Source of the DNA: Streptomyces antnestii | GTDB taxonomy: Bacteria; Actinomycetota; Actinomycetes; Streptomycetales; Streptomycetaceae | Direction: 5' to 3' | Length of the DNA stretch: 64,000 nucleotides | NCBI RefSeq assembly: GCF_004005495.1 | Contig: NZ_RZYA01000017.1 | Span: forward strand, 109,654-173,653 | Shown: positions 34,592 through 43,122 of the stretch, piece by piece | Numbering within the stretch: the first letter of the stretch is position 1 | Layout: every line of letters begins with the position of its first letter | Notes under the pieces: generated by a model | Database searches by the model: none | What the model was told of the DNA's origin: nothing | Seen by the model: only the letters and a program-made list of their open reading frames with translations | Position numbers and translations under genes: made by a program

Positions 34592-34837
34592 TCAGCCCTT
34601 CGCCGGGGAGCCCGGGGTGTTGCCGGAGGCCCCCGCGGGGTCCGTGGCCGCGTCCGGCTTCTCCTTGAAGTCGACCTTGCCCATGTGCCGGTTCATCGAC
34701 TTCATCAGGCCCCAGACGGCGATGGCCATCACCGCGAAGACGATGAAGCCGAGGACGCCGGGGGTCACCTTGTTCTCGTCGACCTCCTGGGCGAGGGGGA
34801 CGAGGTGCGTCATTGCCAGGCTTGCGCTTGCGCTCAT
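34592..34837 (-). CDS. Small single-helix membrane protein downstream of mca
   Basis: The 81-residue product has one membrane helix (about residues 27-47, PGVLGFIVFAVMAIAVWGLM) followed by a basic KSMNRHMGK segment and a hydrophilic tail ending in a Pro/Gly/Ser-rich stretch. ATG 34837 lies one base after the mca stop (TGA-C-ATG), indicating translational coupling; ATG 34813 is an alternative start that drops eight residues. Function is unknown, but the tight arrangement makes it part of the mca transcript. Confidence 0.82.
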   Translation of the reverse strand: MSASASLAMTHLVPLAQEVDENKVTPGVLGFIVFAVMAIAVWGLMKSMNRHMGKVDFKEKPDAATDPAGASGNTPGSPAKG

Positions 34838-34838
34838 G

Positions 34839-35720
34839 TCAGGCATTGTCGCGGATGCCCGCAAAGAGGTCGTCCTCGGGGAGGGAGGTATCGACGAGAG
34901 ACTTCGCGAGCTCGTACTCCTCGGTCGGCCAGACCTCCTTCTGGACGTCCATCGGGACCCGGAACCAGCCGCCGTCGGGGTCGATCTGCGTGGCGTGCGC
35001 GATGAGCGCCTTGTCGCGGATCTCATAGAACTCGGCGCACGGAATGTGCGTCGTCAGCGTCCGCTCGACGCGCTCGAACTCGTCCCAGCGCTTGAGCCAC
35101 TCCGCGTACGGCGACTCCAGGCCGCGGTCGAGCATGGCCTGGTGCAGCGCCTCGGTGCGCGGCCGGTTGAAGCCCTGGTTGTAGTAGAGCTTGCGCGGCT
35201 GGTAGGCGGGGCCGTACTCGGACTCCGGGTACTTCTCGGTGTCCGCCGCACCCTCGAACGCCACCATCGAGATCTTGTGGGTCTGGATGTGGTCGGGGTG
35301 CGGGTAGCCGCCGTTCTCGTCGTACGTCGTGATGACCTGCGGGCGGAACGAGCGGATCTGCTTCACCAGCTCACCGGCCGCCTTGTCGATGTCCTCGAGC
35401 GCGAAGCAGCCGTCGGGCAGCGGGGGCAGCGGGTCGCCCTCGGGCAGGCCGGAGTCGACGAAGCCGAGCCACTCCTGCTTGACGCCGAGGATCTCGCGGG
35501 CCTCGTCCATCTCCTTCTTGCGTACCTCGTGGATGTGCTCCTCGATGTACTTGTCGCCCTGGAGCTTGGGGTTGAGGATGGAGCCGCGCTCCCCGCCCGT
35601 GCAGGTCACGACGAGCACGTCCACCCCCTCGGACACGTACTTGGCCATGGTGGCCGCGCCCTTCGACGACTCGTCGTCGGGGTGGGCGTGAACGGCCATC
35701 AGTCGCAGCTGCTCAGTCAA
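34839..35720 (-). CDS. mca: Mycothiol S-conjugate amidase
   Basis: From TTG 35720 (TGAGGATC upstream) the product is 293 residues, the usual length for Mca. Zinc-binding motifs of the MshB/Mca (PIG-L) family are present: VHAHPDDES (His13, Asp15, Asp16) and PHPDHIQTH (about 140-148). TGGERGSILNP and the C-terminal half match Mca rather than the deacetylase MshB. The enzyme cleaves mycothiol S-conjugates to a mercapturic acid, which is exported, and GlcN-Ins, which is recycled. It is a cytoplasmic detoxification step confined to actinomycetes. A GGAAT-N18-GTC element upstream resembles a SigR promoter, which would fit thiol-stress control. Confidence 0.95.
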   Translation of the reverse strand: MTEQLRLMAVHAHPDDESSKGAATMAKYVSEGVDVLVVTCTGGERGSILNPKLQGDKYIEEHIHEVRKKEMDEAREILGVKQEWLGFVDSGLPEGDPLPPLPDGCFALEDIDKAAGELVKQIRSFRPQVITTYDENGGYPHPDHIQTHKISMVAFEGAADTEKYPESEYGPAYQPRKLYYNQGFNRPRTEALHQAMLDRGLESPYAEWLKRWDEFERVERTLTTHIPCAEFYEIRDKALIAHATQIDPDGGWFRVPMDVQKEVWPTEEYELAKSLVDTSLPEDDLFAGIRDNA

Positions 35721-35812
35721 GACAAGATCCTCAGTCGATGACTCGGTGAATTCGGTGAATACGGTGATCAAGGCGCCCTCGGTCGTACAGCGCAATGGGC
35801 GGCTTCTATAGT

Positions 35813-35838
35813 GACCGAACCGGGGGGCGGAAAATTCC
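35813..35838 (-). promoter_or_regulatory. Candidate SigR-type promoter for mca
   Basis: On the minus strand GGAAT (35838-35834) is followed after exactly 18 bases by GTC (35815-35813). The SigR consensus in Streptomyces is GGAAT-N18/19-GTT, and mca belongs to the thiol-stress response. The last base deviates. The predicted leader would be about 85 nt. Confidence 0.45.
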
Positions 35839-35890
35839 GGCAGTCTGTCCGGGGCCGGTCCATCACCCGTCCCGCCCGAGAGGATCGATC

Positions 35891-36295
35891 ATGAGTGCGG
35901 TGAGTGAACAGCTCCCCGACGGCCGCTACGGCCCCTCCCGTTCCGCCGACGAACGCGCGGACCGCACCCTGAAGATCGTCGGCGCCGTGCTCGGCGCCCT
36001 GATGGTGGTCCTGGTCGGCTGGTTCGGCTACCACTACGTCTTCGGTACGAAGATCAGTGCCGAGGTGATCACCTTCAAGGCGTCCGACGCCGCGGTGAAG
36101 GTGCATCTCGAGGTCCGTAAGGACACCGGCACGAAGGGTTACTGCACCATCCGGTCGCTGTCCGCCGACGGCGCCGAGGTGGGCCGCGCGGACTTCCGCT
36201 TCGACCAGCGGGAGAGCCGGATCGACCAGGTCGTCACGCTGCGCACCACGTCCCGGGGCACCAGCGCCGAGCTGCTCGGCTGCCACGAGGGCTGA
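35891..36295 (+). CDS. DUF4307 membrane protein
   Basis: The 134-residue product starts at ATG 35891 (GAGAGGATC upstream). It has a short cytoplasmic tail, one membrane helix (about residues 31-50) and an extracellular beta-rich domain with two Cys residues, in KGYCTIRSL and LLGCHEG, which may form a disulfide. The pattern matches the actinobacterial DUF4307 family, regularly found beside mca. Function is unknown. The gene is divergent from mca and shares its 170-bp control region. Confidence 0.88.
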   Translation: MSAVSEQLPDGRYGPSRSADERADRTLKIVGAVLGALMVVLVGWFGYHYVFGTKISAEVITFKASDAAVKVHLEVRKDTGTKGYCTIRSLSADGAEVGRADFRFDQRESRIDQVVTLRTTSRGTSAELLGCHEG

Positions 36296-36472
36296 CCGAA
36301 CCGCCTGTGGCACTGGCTTTCGGCGCCTGACCTGCGTCGACGAATTTCTGATGGCATATGTCCTCCCCCTTCGGCGCCTGAATTGTTAGGCTCGTGGTTT
36401 CGCCCACCCCTGAGAGCACATGCTTCTGGGTAGGGCGATGCTTTGTATTCCCAGTACCTACGAGGAGCACCT

Positions 36473-36970
36473 GTGACCCAGACCAGCGAAGACGTCACCT
36501 GGCTCACGCAGGAGGCGTACACCAAGCTCAAGGACGAGCTGGAGTACCTGTCTGGTCCCGCGCGCGCCGAGATCACCGTGAAGATCGCGGCGGCCCGCGA
36601 GGAGGGCGACCTGCGCGAGAACGGCGGGTACCACGCGGCCAAGGAGGAGCAGGGCAAGCAAGAGCTCCGCATCCGCCAGCTCACCCAGCTCCTGGAGAAG
36701 GCCAAGGTCGGCGAGGCGCCCGCGACCGCGGACGTCGCCGCCCCCGGCATGGTCGTCACGATCGCCTTCGACGGCGACGAGGACGACACCCTGACGTTCC
36801 TGCTCGCTTCGCGCGAATACGCGAGCGCCGAGATCGAGACGTACTCGCCCCAGTCCCCGCTGGGCGCGGGCGTCAATGGCAAGAAGATCGGTGAGGACGC
36901 CCAGTACGAGCTGCCGAACGGCAAGCTCGCCTCGGTGAAGGTCCTCGACGCGAAGCCGTACTCCGGCTGA
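36473..36970 (+). CDS. greA: Transcription elongation factor GreA
   Basis: The 165-residue protein begins at GTG 36473 with GAGGAG 5 bases upstream. It has the two Gre domains: an N-terminal coiled coil (AYTKLKDELEYL, then EEGDLRENGGYHAAKEEQG with the conserved acidic DLRENxxY tip that reaches the polymerase active site) and a C-terminal FKBP-like domain ending in VKVLDAKPYSG. GreA binds the secondary channel of RNA polymerase and stimulates cleavage of backtracked RNA. A perfect 17-bp terminator follows 14 bp after the stop. Confidence 0.97.
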   Translation: MTQTSEDVTWLTQEAYTKLKDELEYLSGPARAEITVKIAAAREEGDLRENGGYHAAKEEQGKQELRIRQLTQLLEKAKVGEAPATADVAAPGMVVTIAFDGDEDDTLTFLLASREYASAEIETYSPQSPLGAGVNGKKIGEDAQYELPNGKLASVKVLDAKPYSG

Positions 36971-36984
36971 GGCTGCCTTTCGGA

Positions 36985-37019
36985 GAAGGCCCCCGGCGCG
37001 TGACGCGCCGGGGGCCTTC
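36985..37019 (+). terminator. Perfect 17-bp hairpin after greA
   Basis: GAAGGCCCCCGGCGCGT (36985-37001) pairs perfectly with 37003-37019; in practice the loop would open to about CGTGACG. It lies between the convergent greA and ABC permease genes. Confidence 0.9.
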
Positions 37020-37059
37020 GTGTGTCCAGCGCCCCGGATTCGGATGCCTCGATCGGGGG

Positions 37060-37914
37060 TCAGGCCGTCGCGTTGCGGTACTTGCGGACCGAGAGGGTCC
37101 GGAAGACCACGATGATCAGGACCGACCAGAGGAGCGAGGCCCACACGGAGTGCTGCATGGGCCAGGCGCCGGAGTGGGAGACGCCGGGGTTGCCGAACAG
37201 CTCGCGGCACGCCTGCACCGTGGCGCTGAACGGGTTCCAGTCGGCGATGTGGCGCAGCCAGGGCGTCATCTGGCTGGAGTCCACGAACGCGTTCGAGATG
37301 AAGGTGACCGGGAAGAGCCAGATCAGGCCGCCCGAGGTGGCCGCCTCCGGGGTGCGTACGGACAGGCCGATGAGGGCGCCGATCCAGGTGAACGCGTAGC
37401 CGAGGAGGAGCAGGAGTCCGAAGGCTCCGAGGGCCTTCGGGATGCCCTCGTGGATGCGCCAGCCCACGAGGAGCGCGACGATCGCGAGGACGAGCAGGGT
37501 CAGGGCCGTCTGGACGAGGTCGGCGAGGGTACGTCCGGTGAGAACGGCACCGCGGGCCATCGGCAGGGACCTGAAGCGGTCGATGAGGCCCTTGTGCATG
37601 TCGTCGGCGATGCCCGCGCCGGCGCCCGCCGTGGCGAACGTGACGGTCTGGGCGAAGATGCCGGCCATCAGGAACTCGCGGTAGACCCCGGAGTCGGTGG
37701 TGCCCCCGATGTTCATCGAGCCGCCGAATACGTAGCTGAACAGCACCACGAACATGATCGGCTGGATCAGTCCGAAGATGACCATCTCGGGGATGCGGGA
37801 CATCCGGATCAGGTTGCGCTTGGCAACGACGAGGGAGTCCCGGGCCGACTGCGCGGGACCGCCCGCGGGGCGCGGGGTCAGGGGCCGGGTCGGGGTCTGG
37901 GTGACGGCGCTCAC
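37060..37914 (-). CDS. ABC-2 type permease (DrrB-like)
   Basis: The 284-residue protein has six predicted membrane helices and the ABC-2 permease pattern of the daunorubicin resistance family (RNLIRMSRIPEMVIFGLIQP at the N-terminus, then RFRSLPMARGAVLTGRTLAD after the second helix). Its start overlaps the stop of the ATPase gene (ATGA), so the pair is translated together as an exporter. Such pairs export antibiotics or lipids. No biosynthetic cluster is nearby, so the substrate is unknown. Confidence 0.93.
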   Translation of the reverse strand: MSAVTQTPTRPLTPRPAGGPAQSARDSLVVAKRNLIRMSRIPEMVIFGLIQPIMFVVLFSYVFGGSMNIGGTTDSGVYREFLMAGIFAQTVTFATAGAGAGIADDMHKGLIDRFRSLPMARGAVLTGRTLADLVQTALTLLVLAIVALLVGWRIHEGIPKALGAFGLLLLLGYAFTWIGALIGLSVRTPEAATSGGLIWLFPVTFISNAFVDSSQMTPWLRHIADWNPFSATVQACRELFGNPGVSHSGAWPMQHSVWASLLWSVLIIVVFRTLSVRKYRNATA

Positions 37915-38924
37915 TTGCCGGCCTCCTTCTTGCGCTTACGGGGCTGCGCGGCGGCCGCCGCCGCGCCGTTCTCGTCCACCTTCTCCTCTGCCACGTGGCC
38001 GGTCAGGGAGATGAAGACGTCGTCGAGGGTGGGACGGCGCAGTCCGATGTCGTCGATCTCGATCCCGCGGACGTCGAGCTCGCGGATGACCTCGGCTAGC
38101 AGCTTCGCGCCGCCGGACACGGGGACGGTGAGCTTGCGGGTGTGCTGTTCGACGGTGGCCTCGCCCTTACCGAAGCCGGCGAGGACCTCGGCGGCGGTCG
38201 TGATGTGCTCCCGCTCGTGCACGACGACCTCGACGCGCTCGCCGCCGGTCTGGGCCTTGAGCTGGTCGGAGGTGCCGCGGGCGATGACGCGGCCGTGGTC
38301 GATGACGCAGATGTCGTGCGCCAGGTGGTCGGCCTCCTCCAGATACTGGGTGGTCAGCAGCAGGGTCGTGCCGCCGGCGACCAGCTCCTGGATGACCTCC
38401 CACAGCTGGAGCCTGTTGCGCGGGTCGAGGCCGGTGGTCGGCTCGTCCATGAACATGACGGGCGGCGAGACGACGAGTGCGGCCGCCAGGTCGAGCCGGC
38501 GGCGCATGCCTCCCGAGTACGTCTTGGAGGGCCGGTCGGCGGCGTCGGTGAGATGAAACCGGTCGAGCAGCTCGGCGGCCCGGACCTTCGCCGCCTTGGC
38601 CTTCATCTGGTACAACTGGCCGACCATCTGCAGGTTTTCACGACCCGTCAGATATTCGTCGACCGCGGCGAACTGGCCGGAGAGACCGATCGAGCGCCGC
38701 ACTTCGTTGGGATGCTTCAGAACGTCGATGCCCGCGACGACGGCCTTGCCGCTGTCCGGTGTGAGCAGCGTCGTCAGACAGCGCACGGCGGTGGTCTTGC
38801 CCGCGCCGTTCGGTCCGAGGAGTCCCAGGACCGTGCCCTCCGGGACATCGAGATCGACGCCGTCCAGAGCCCTGACGTCGCCGAAGGTCTTCACCAGACC
38901 TTCGGCATAGATGGCGCCTGGCAT
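37911..38924 (-). CDS. ABC exporter ATPase (DrrA-like)
   Basis: The 337-residue ATPase has Walker A GPNGAGKT (37-44), Q-loop LSGQFAAVDE (81-90), signature YSGGM (136-140), Walker B VMFMDE (156-161) and an H-loop in the TTQYLEE region. The ~110-residue C-terminal extension with ELDVRGIEIDDIGLRRPTLD and DVFISLTG is typical of DrrA-type proteins. It energises the permease encoded immediately downstream. The last residues are a Lys/Arg-rich tail that overlaps the permease start. Confidence 0.95.
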   Translation of the reverse strand: MPGAIYAEGLVKTFGDVRALDGVDLDVPEGTVLGLLGPNGAGKTTAVRCLTTLLTPDSGKAVVAGIDVLKHPNEVRRSIGLSGQFAAVDEYLTGRENLQMVGQLYQMKAKAAKVRAAELLDRFHLTDAADRPSKTYSGGMRRRLDLAAALVVSPPVMFMDEPTTGLDPRNRLQLWEVIQELVAGGTTLLLTTQYLEEADHLAHDICVIDHGRVIARGTSDQLKAQTGGERVEVVVHEREHITTAAEVLAGFGKGEATVEQHTRKLTVPVSGGAKLLAEVIRELDVRGIEIDDIGLRRPTLDDVFISLTGHVAEEKVDENGAAAAAAQPRKRKKEAGK

Positions 38925-39124
38925 GTGGCTTCCCCCATGGGTTGTGGGTGACCTATTTGGTTGCCTTGCTCAGGAAAAGCTTAGGTTTGCCGGTCTTGGT
39001 GCGCCCGGCAGTGCGGAGACATACGGAGTGGTGACGTGGCACACACGGTATCGCGATACATCGCGTCTCATCAACCGGTTTTACGTAATCCGTCGACGGC
39101 GCCCGCGAAGCCTCGCCGGCCCCG

Positions 39125-40354
39125 TCAGTCGATGACGAGGTAACCGGCCTCCCGCAGCGCCGCGCCCACCTCGGCGCAGTGCACCGGCCCCTTCGTCTCC
39201 AGGTGCAGCTCGACCTCCGCCTCCGTGAGCCCGAGCCGCGGATCCGTGCGCACATGGCCCACGTCGAGGACGTTCGCGTCGACCGCCGACAGCACGCCGA
39301 GCAGCGTGTGCAGGGCGCCCGGCCGGTCCGTCAGACGCAGCCGGAACGACAGATAACGGCCGGCGGCGGCCATGCCGTGCCGCAGGATCCGCTGCATCAG
39401 GAGCGGATCGACGTTGCCGCCCGACAGCAGCGCCACGACCGGACCCTCGAAGGACTGCGGGTCGCTCAGTAGCGCCGCCACCGGGCTCGCCCCGGCCGGT
39501 TCGACGACCAGCTTGGCCCGCTCCAGGCACAGCAGCAGCGCGCTCGACAGCTCGTCCTCCGAGACCGTACGGACCTCGTCGACCAGCTCCTCGATCAGCT
39601 GGAACGGCACGTCGCCGGGCCGCCCCACCTTGATGCCGTCGGCCATCGTCGCCGGAGACGGGATCGACACCGGGTGCCCGGCCGCGAGCGAGGGCGGGTA
39701 CGCCGCCGCGCCCGCCGCCTGCACCCCGATCACCTTCACGTCGGGACGCACCGCCTTGACCGCCACGGCGACCCCCGCGGCGAGCCCGCCACCGCCGATG
39801 CCCACGACGATCGTGCGCACCTCGGGGCACTGCTCCAGGATCTCCAGGCCGACCGTGCCCTGCCCGGCGATGATGTCCGGGTGGTCGAACGGGTGGATGA
39901 ACACGGCGCCCGTCTCCCGCGCGTACTCCTGCGCCGCCGCCAGCGTCTCGTCGACCACCTGCCCGTGCAGCCGCACCTCCGCGCCATAGTCACGGGTCGC
40001 CGCGACCTTCGGCAGGGGCGCGCCGACCGGCATGAAGACCGTGGACCGTACGCCGAGGAGGGAGGAGGCGTGCGCGACACCCTGCGCATGGTTCCCGGCG
40101 CTCGCGGCGACCACCCCGGCGGCCCGCTCCTCCGGGAGCAGGCCCGCGATCCGCACATACGCGCCGCGCAGCTTGAAGGAGCCGGTCCGCTGCAGGTTCT
40201 CGCACTTGAGGTGCACCGGCGCCCCGACCAGGCCGGAGAGGTACCTGCTGCCCTCCATCGCCGTGATCCGCGCGACCCCCGACAGCATCTTCTGCGCGCC
40301 GCGCACGTCGTCCAGGGTCACCGTCGGCAAGGAGTCAGCTGTGCTGTAGCTCAT
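39125..40354 (-). CDS. ilvA: Threonine ammonia-lyase with C-terminal ACT domain
   Basis: The 409-residue enzyme has Lys61 in RTGSFKLRGA as the PLP lysine, the AASAGNHAQGVA loop, the glycine-rich phosphate cradle GIGGGGLAAG and SGGNVDP near residue 315. From about residue 325 an ACT domain (FRLRLTDRPGALHTLLGVL) indicates allosteric control by an amino acid. It converts threonine to 2-oxobutyrate and ammonia. With one ACT domain and ~400 residues it belongs to the short form, which can serve isoleucine synthesis or threonine breakdown. The choice between ilvA and tdcB names is not settled by sequence. Confidence 0.95.
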   Translation of the reverse strand: MSYSTADSLPTVTLDDVRGAQKMLSGVARITAMEGSRYLSGLVGAPVHLKCENLQRTGSFKLRGAYVRIAGLLPEERAAGVVAASAGNHAQGVAHASSLLGVRSTVFMPVGAPLPKVAATRDYGAEVRLHGQVVDETLAAAQEYARETGAVFIHPFDHPDIIAGQGTVGLEILEQCPEVRTIVVGIGGGGLAAGVAVAVKAVRPDVKVIGVQAAGAAAYPPSLAAGHPVSIPSPATMADGIKVGRPGDVPFQLIEELVDEVRTVSEDELSSALLLCLERAKLVVEPAGASPVAALLSDPQSFEGPVVALLSGGNVDPLLMQRILRHGMAAAGRYLSFRLRLTDRPGALHTLLGVLSAVDANVLDVGHVRTDPRLGLTEAEVELHLETKGPVHCAEVGAALREAGYLVID

Positions 40355-40500
40355 GACGGCAAGTCTCGCAGCTCACGCCGTACGCCTCCTGCCGTGACCA
40401 CGGTCCGAGACTGGTTTGCGCAGCGTCGGTACGACCCGCCTTCCGGCCGCGTACCCTGTCCCCCAACCCAACACCCCCTGCATGAAGTGAGCCCCCGGCC

Positions 40501-41022
40501 ATGCCCACACCACCGGAAACGATGGACATGACGACCGCCGGCGACACCGGCCTCCTCGAAACCCTGCAGCACGAGGTGGCGGTCTTCGCCCGCCGTGCCG
40601 AACAGACCCGGCTCGGCGGGGTCGGGCAGGTGCGCAACTCGATGGACCGAGCCGCGTATCTGCTGCTCAACCGCCTGGACAAGGAAGGCCCGATGGGCGT
40701 CAAGGCGCTCGCCGCGAGCATGGGTATCGACTCCTCGACGGTGACGCGTCAGGTCGCGCCGCTCGTCGACACCGGCCTCGTCAAGCGGACGTCCCACCCG
40801 GAGGACGGACGTGCGGTCGTCCTGCAGCTGTCACCTCGCGGGCTCGCCCGCCTGGAGGACGTACGCACGTCCAGGCGGTCTCTGATGGCCGAGTTGACGC
40901 AGGACTGGACCCCGCAGGAGCGCGAGCAGTTCTGCGCGCTCCTGACGCGCTTCAACGTCGCGCTCTCCGCGCGGCAGACGGGTCATGGCGCCCCGTCCGG
41001 GGAAGCCGCTCCCGGCTCTTGA
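40501..41022 (+). CDS. MarR-family transcriptional regulator
   Basis: The 173-residue protein has a winged-helix core, MGVKALAASMGIDSSTVTRQ (about residues 64-83) followed by the wing RTSHPEDGRAVVLQLS, flanked by dimerisation helices at both ends. The family usually represses genes for stress or aromatic-compound responses and releases DNA on ligand binding or oxidation. One Cys is visible in the last dimerisation helix (EREQFCALL). It is divergent from the threonine ammonia-lyase gene across 146 bp. No clear palindrome was noticed there. Confidence 0.93.
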   Translation: MPTPPETMDMTTAGDTGLLETLQHEVAVFARRAEQTRLGGVGQVRNSMDRAAYLLLNRLDKEGPMGVKALAASMGIDSSTVTRQVAPLVDTGLVKRTSHPEDGRAVVLQLSPRGLARLEDVRTSRRSLMAELTQDWTPQEREQFCALLTRFNVALSARQTGHGAPSGEAAPGS

Positions 41023-41126
41023 CCCCGGGGCCGTGCCTGCCCTCATATGAGACCGGGTCCCCGTCGTCGTGCGCGGCCGGGGCCCGTTCCGTCCGGTGAC
41101 CGGCCACCGGTCCGGCTGGAGGTGCG

Positions 41127-41606
41127 GTGCGAGAACGGCGCGCGTCCCAGGACGCCCGCCGCGCCCGGGAGTTCGAGGCATTCGTCGCGGGCGCGGCAGG
41201 GCGGCTGCTCCATGCGGCCACACTGCTCACCACGGAGCCGCCCGACGACAATCCGCGCGCGCGGAAGCTGATCACGGCGGCGCTCGCGCGGACGTACGCC
41301 TCCTGGGACCGGCTGCGCGGCGAGGACCCCTACGACCGCGCCCGCCAGGAGCTCGCCCTGCGCTTCGCGCGCGCGGCGTGGCACCAGCACCGCGGGTACG
41401 GGGGCGTCCTTCGTCACCTGGGCCCCCAGGAGCGGCTGATCCTGGTGCTGCGCCTCTACGAGGGAGTCGGCGAGGAACAGGTGTCCGCGCTGCTCGGGCT
41501 CCCCATGGAGCGCGTACGGACGATCCACGCGCGTGCCGTCGCGCTCGTCCTGCACCCCCCGCGCGGTCCCGCCCCCGCCGCGGCCCTGGAGAGGGTGCCG
41601 TCATGA
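41127..41606 (+). CDS. ECF-like (SigE-family) sigma factor-type regulator
   Basis: The 159-residue product starts at GTG 41127 with GGAGG 6 bases upstream. Residues ~15-75 resemble a shortened sigma region 2 (FEAFVAGAAGRLLHAATLL, then ARTYASWDRLRG). Residues ~97-145 form a region-4-like helix-turn-helix (GPQERLILVLRLYEGVGEEQ and VSALLGLPMERVRTIHARAV). The size and pattern fit the SigE-family group of ECF-like proteins common in Streptomyces. The region 2 part is degenerate, so true sigma activity is uncertain. Its stop overlaps the start of a small membrane protein gene. Confidence 0.82.
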   Translation: MRERRASQDARRAREFEAFVAGAAGRLLHAATLLTTEPPDDNPRARKLITAALARTYASWDRLRGEDPYDRARQELALRFARAAWHQHRGYGGVLRHLGPQERLILVLRLYEGVGEEQVSALLGLPMERVRTIHARAVALVLHPPRGPAPAAALERVPS

Positions 41607-41854
41607 ACGGGCAGGCCCGCATGGAGCGCGAGGTCCGCGCGATCCTGGACGGCGCGCAGGGCGCGGTACCGCCCGAGATCCACCCCGAGGCGGTGCGGCG
41701 GGGCGGACGGATGCTGCGCCGCAGGAGGGTGCTGCGGCGGCTGACGTGGCTGGCGCTGTGCCTGGCGCTGACCGCGTTCTTCGTATGGGTCCTGCTGGCC
41801 AGGCCCTGGGTGGAGCCGCCGTCAAAGACGACTCCACCGCTCACGGGGTGGTGA
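41603..41854 (+). CDS. Small single-helix membrane protein coupled to the sigma-like gene
   Basis: The 83-residue product begins at ATG 41603 inside the stop of the preceding gene (ATGA). It has a soluble N-terminal ~40 residues ending in a dense Arg patch (RRGGRMLRRRRVLRR), one membrane helix (about residues 48-66) and a short Pro-rich outer end. The layout, a cytoplasmic domain followed by one helix and coupled to a sigma-like gene, suggests an anti-sigma role. However, the zinc-type HxxxCxxC motif of many anti-sigma factors is absent. Confidence 0.8.
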   Translation: MNGQARMEREVRAILDGAQGAVPPEIHPEAVRRGGRMLRRRRVLRRLTWLALCLALTAFFVWVLLARPWVEPPSKTTPPLTGW

Positions 41855-41860
41855 ACCGGG

Positions 41861-43033
41861 TCAGCCGAGTGCCTGCTGAAGGTCGGCGATCAGGTCGTCG
41901 GCCGACTCGATGCCCACGGACAGGCGGACGAGGTCGGCGGGAACCTCCAGGGCCGAACCGGCGACCGAGGCGTGCGTCATGCGTCCCGGGTGCTCGATCA
42001 GGGACTCGACGCCGCCCAGGGACTCGCCCAGGGTGAACAGCTTGGCGCGGTTGCAGACCTCGACGGCCGCCTCCTCGCCGCCCTCGACCTGGAACGACAC
42101 CATGCCGCCGAACGCCCTCATCTGCTTGGCGGCGACCTCGTGACCGGGGTGCTCCGCGAGGCCCGGGTACAGGACGCGCGTCACGCGCGCGTGCCGCGTC
42201 AGCATGTCGGCGACCTTCGTCGCGTTCTCACTGTGCCGGTCCATGCGGACGGGCAGCGTCTTGATGCCGCGCAGCACGAGCCACGCGTCCATCGGCCCGG
42301 CGACGGCACCCATCGCGTTCTGGTGGTACGCCAACTCGTCGCCCAGATCGGCGTCGTTGACGATCAGCGCGCCGCCGACGACGTCCGAGTGGCCGCCCAT
42401 GTACTTCGTCAGGGAGTGCACGACGACGTCCGCGCCGAGCGCGAGCGGCTGCTGGAGGTAGGGGCTCGCGAAGGTGTTGTCGACGACGAGGCGGGCGCCC
42501 GCCTCGCGCGCGATCTGTGCGACGGCGGCGATGTCGGTGATGCCGAGCAACGGATTGGACGGCGTCTCGACCCAGATGACCTTGGTCTTCGGCGTGAGCG
42601 CGGCCCGCACGGAGGCCGGGTCGCTGGTGTCGGCGACCGACCACTCCACGCCCCACCGGGAGACGACCTTCGCGAACAGACGGAACGTGCCGCCGTACGC
42701 GTCGTTCGGGATGACCACGTGGTCGCCGGGGGTGAGCAGGGTCCGCAGGAGACAGTCCTCGGCGGCGAGCCCGGAGGCGAACGCGAGACCGCGGCGGCCG
42801 CCTTCGAGGGCGGCGAGGTTCTCCTCGAGGGCGGTCCGGGTCGGGTTGGCGCTGCGGCTGTACTCGTAGCCGCCGCGCAGACCGCCGACGCCGTCCTGCT
42901 TGTACGTGGAGACCTGGTAGATCGGGGGGACCACGGCGCCCGTCAGGGGGTCGGCCGTGTTACCCGCGTGGATGGCCACGGTCTCGAACCCGTGACCGGC
43001 GTGGGCGCTCTGGCTGTTGTGCGTGTCGCTCAT
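41861..43033 (-). CDS. metB: Cystathionine gamma-synthase
   Basis: The 390-residue PLP enzyme has the Cys/Met metabolism family signatures: YEYSRSANPTR (57-67), DAYGGTFRLF (111-120), NPLLGITDI, Asp185 in VVDNTFASPYLQQP, and the Schiff-base Lys210 in SLTKYMGGHSDVVGG. It would join an O-acylhomoserine with cysteine to give cystathionine on the way to methionine. Related gamma-lyases share most motifs, so the reverse activity cannot be excluded. It is convergent with the small membrane protein gene (6 bp apart) and divergent from the next gene. Confidence 0.93.
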   Translation of the reverse strand: MSDTHNSQSAHAGHGFETVAIHAGNTADPLTGAVVPPIYQVSTYKQDGVGGLRGGYEYSRSANPTRTALEENLAALEGGRRGLAFASGLAAEDCLLRTLLTPGDHVVIPNDAYGGTFRLFAKVVSRWGVEWSVADTSDPASVRAALTPKTKVIWVETPSNPLLGITDIAAVAQIAREAGARLVVDNTFASPYLQQPLALGADVVVHSLTKYMGGHSDVVGGALIVNDADLGDELAYHQNAMGAVAGPMDAWLVLRGIKTLPVRMDRHSENATKVADMLTRHARVTRVLYPGLAEHPGHEVAAKQMRAFGGMVSFQVEGGEEAAVEVCNRAKLFTLGESLGGVESLIEHPGRMTHASVAGSALEVPADLVRLSVGIESADDLIADLQQALG

Positions 43034-43122
43034 GTGGCCCGAGCGTAGTGCGCCGGGGCCCCTCGGCGGCTGTTCCGGGCCTGGTTCGCCAATTGTCGGA
43101 CCCTTCTGGTTCGCTTGTAGGC

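Noticed and set aside
38940..39005. Iron-type (DmdR/DtxR) box upstream of the ABC exporter
   Set aside because: A TTAGGTTTGCC-like half exists, but the second half does not match a 19-bp palindrome.
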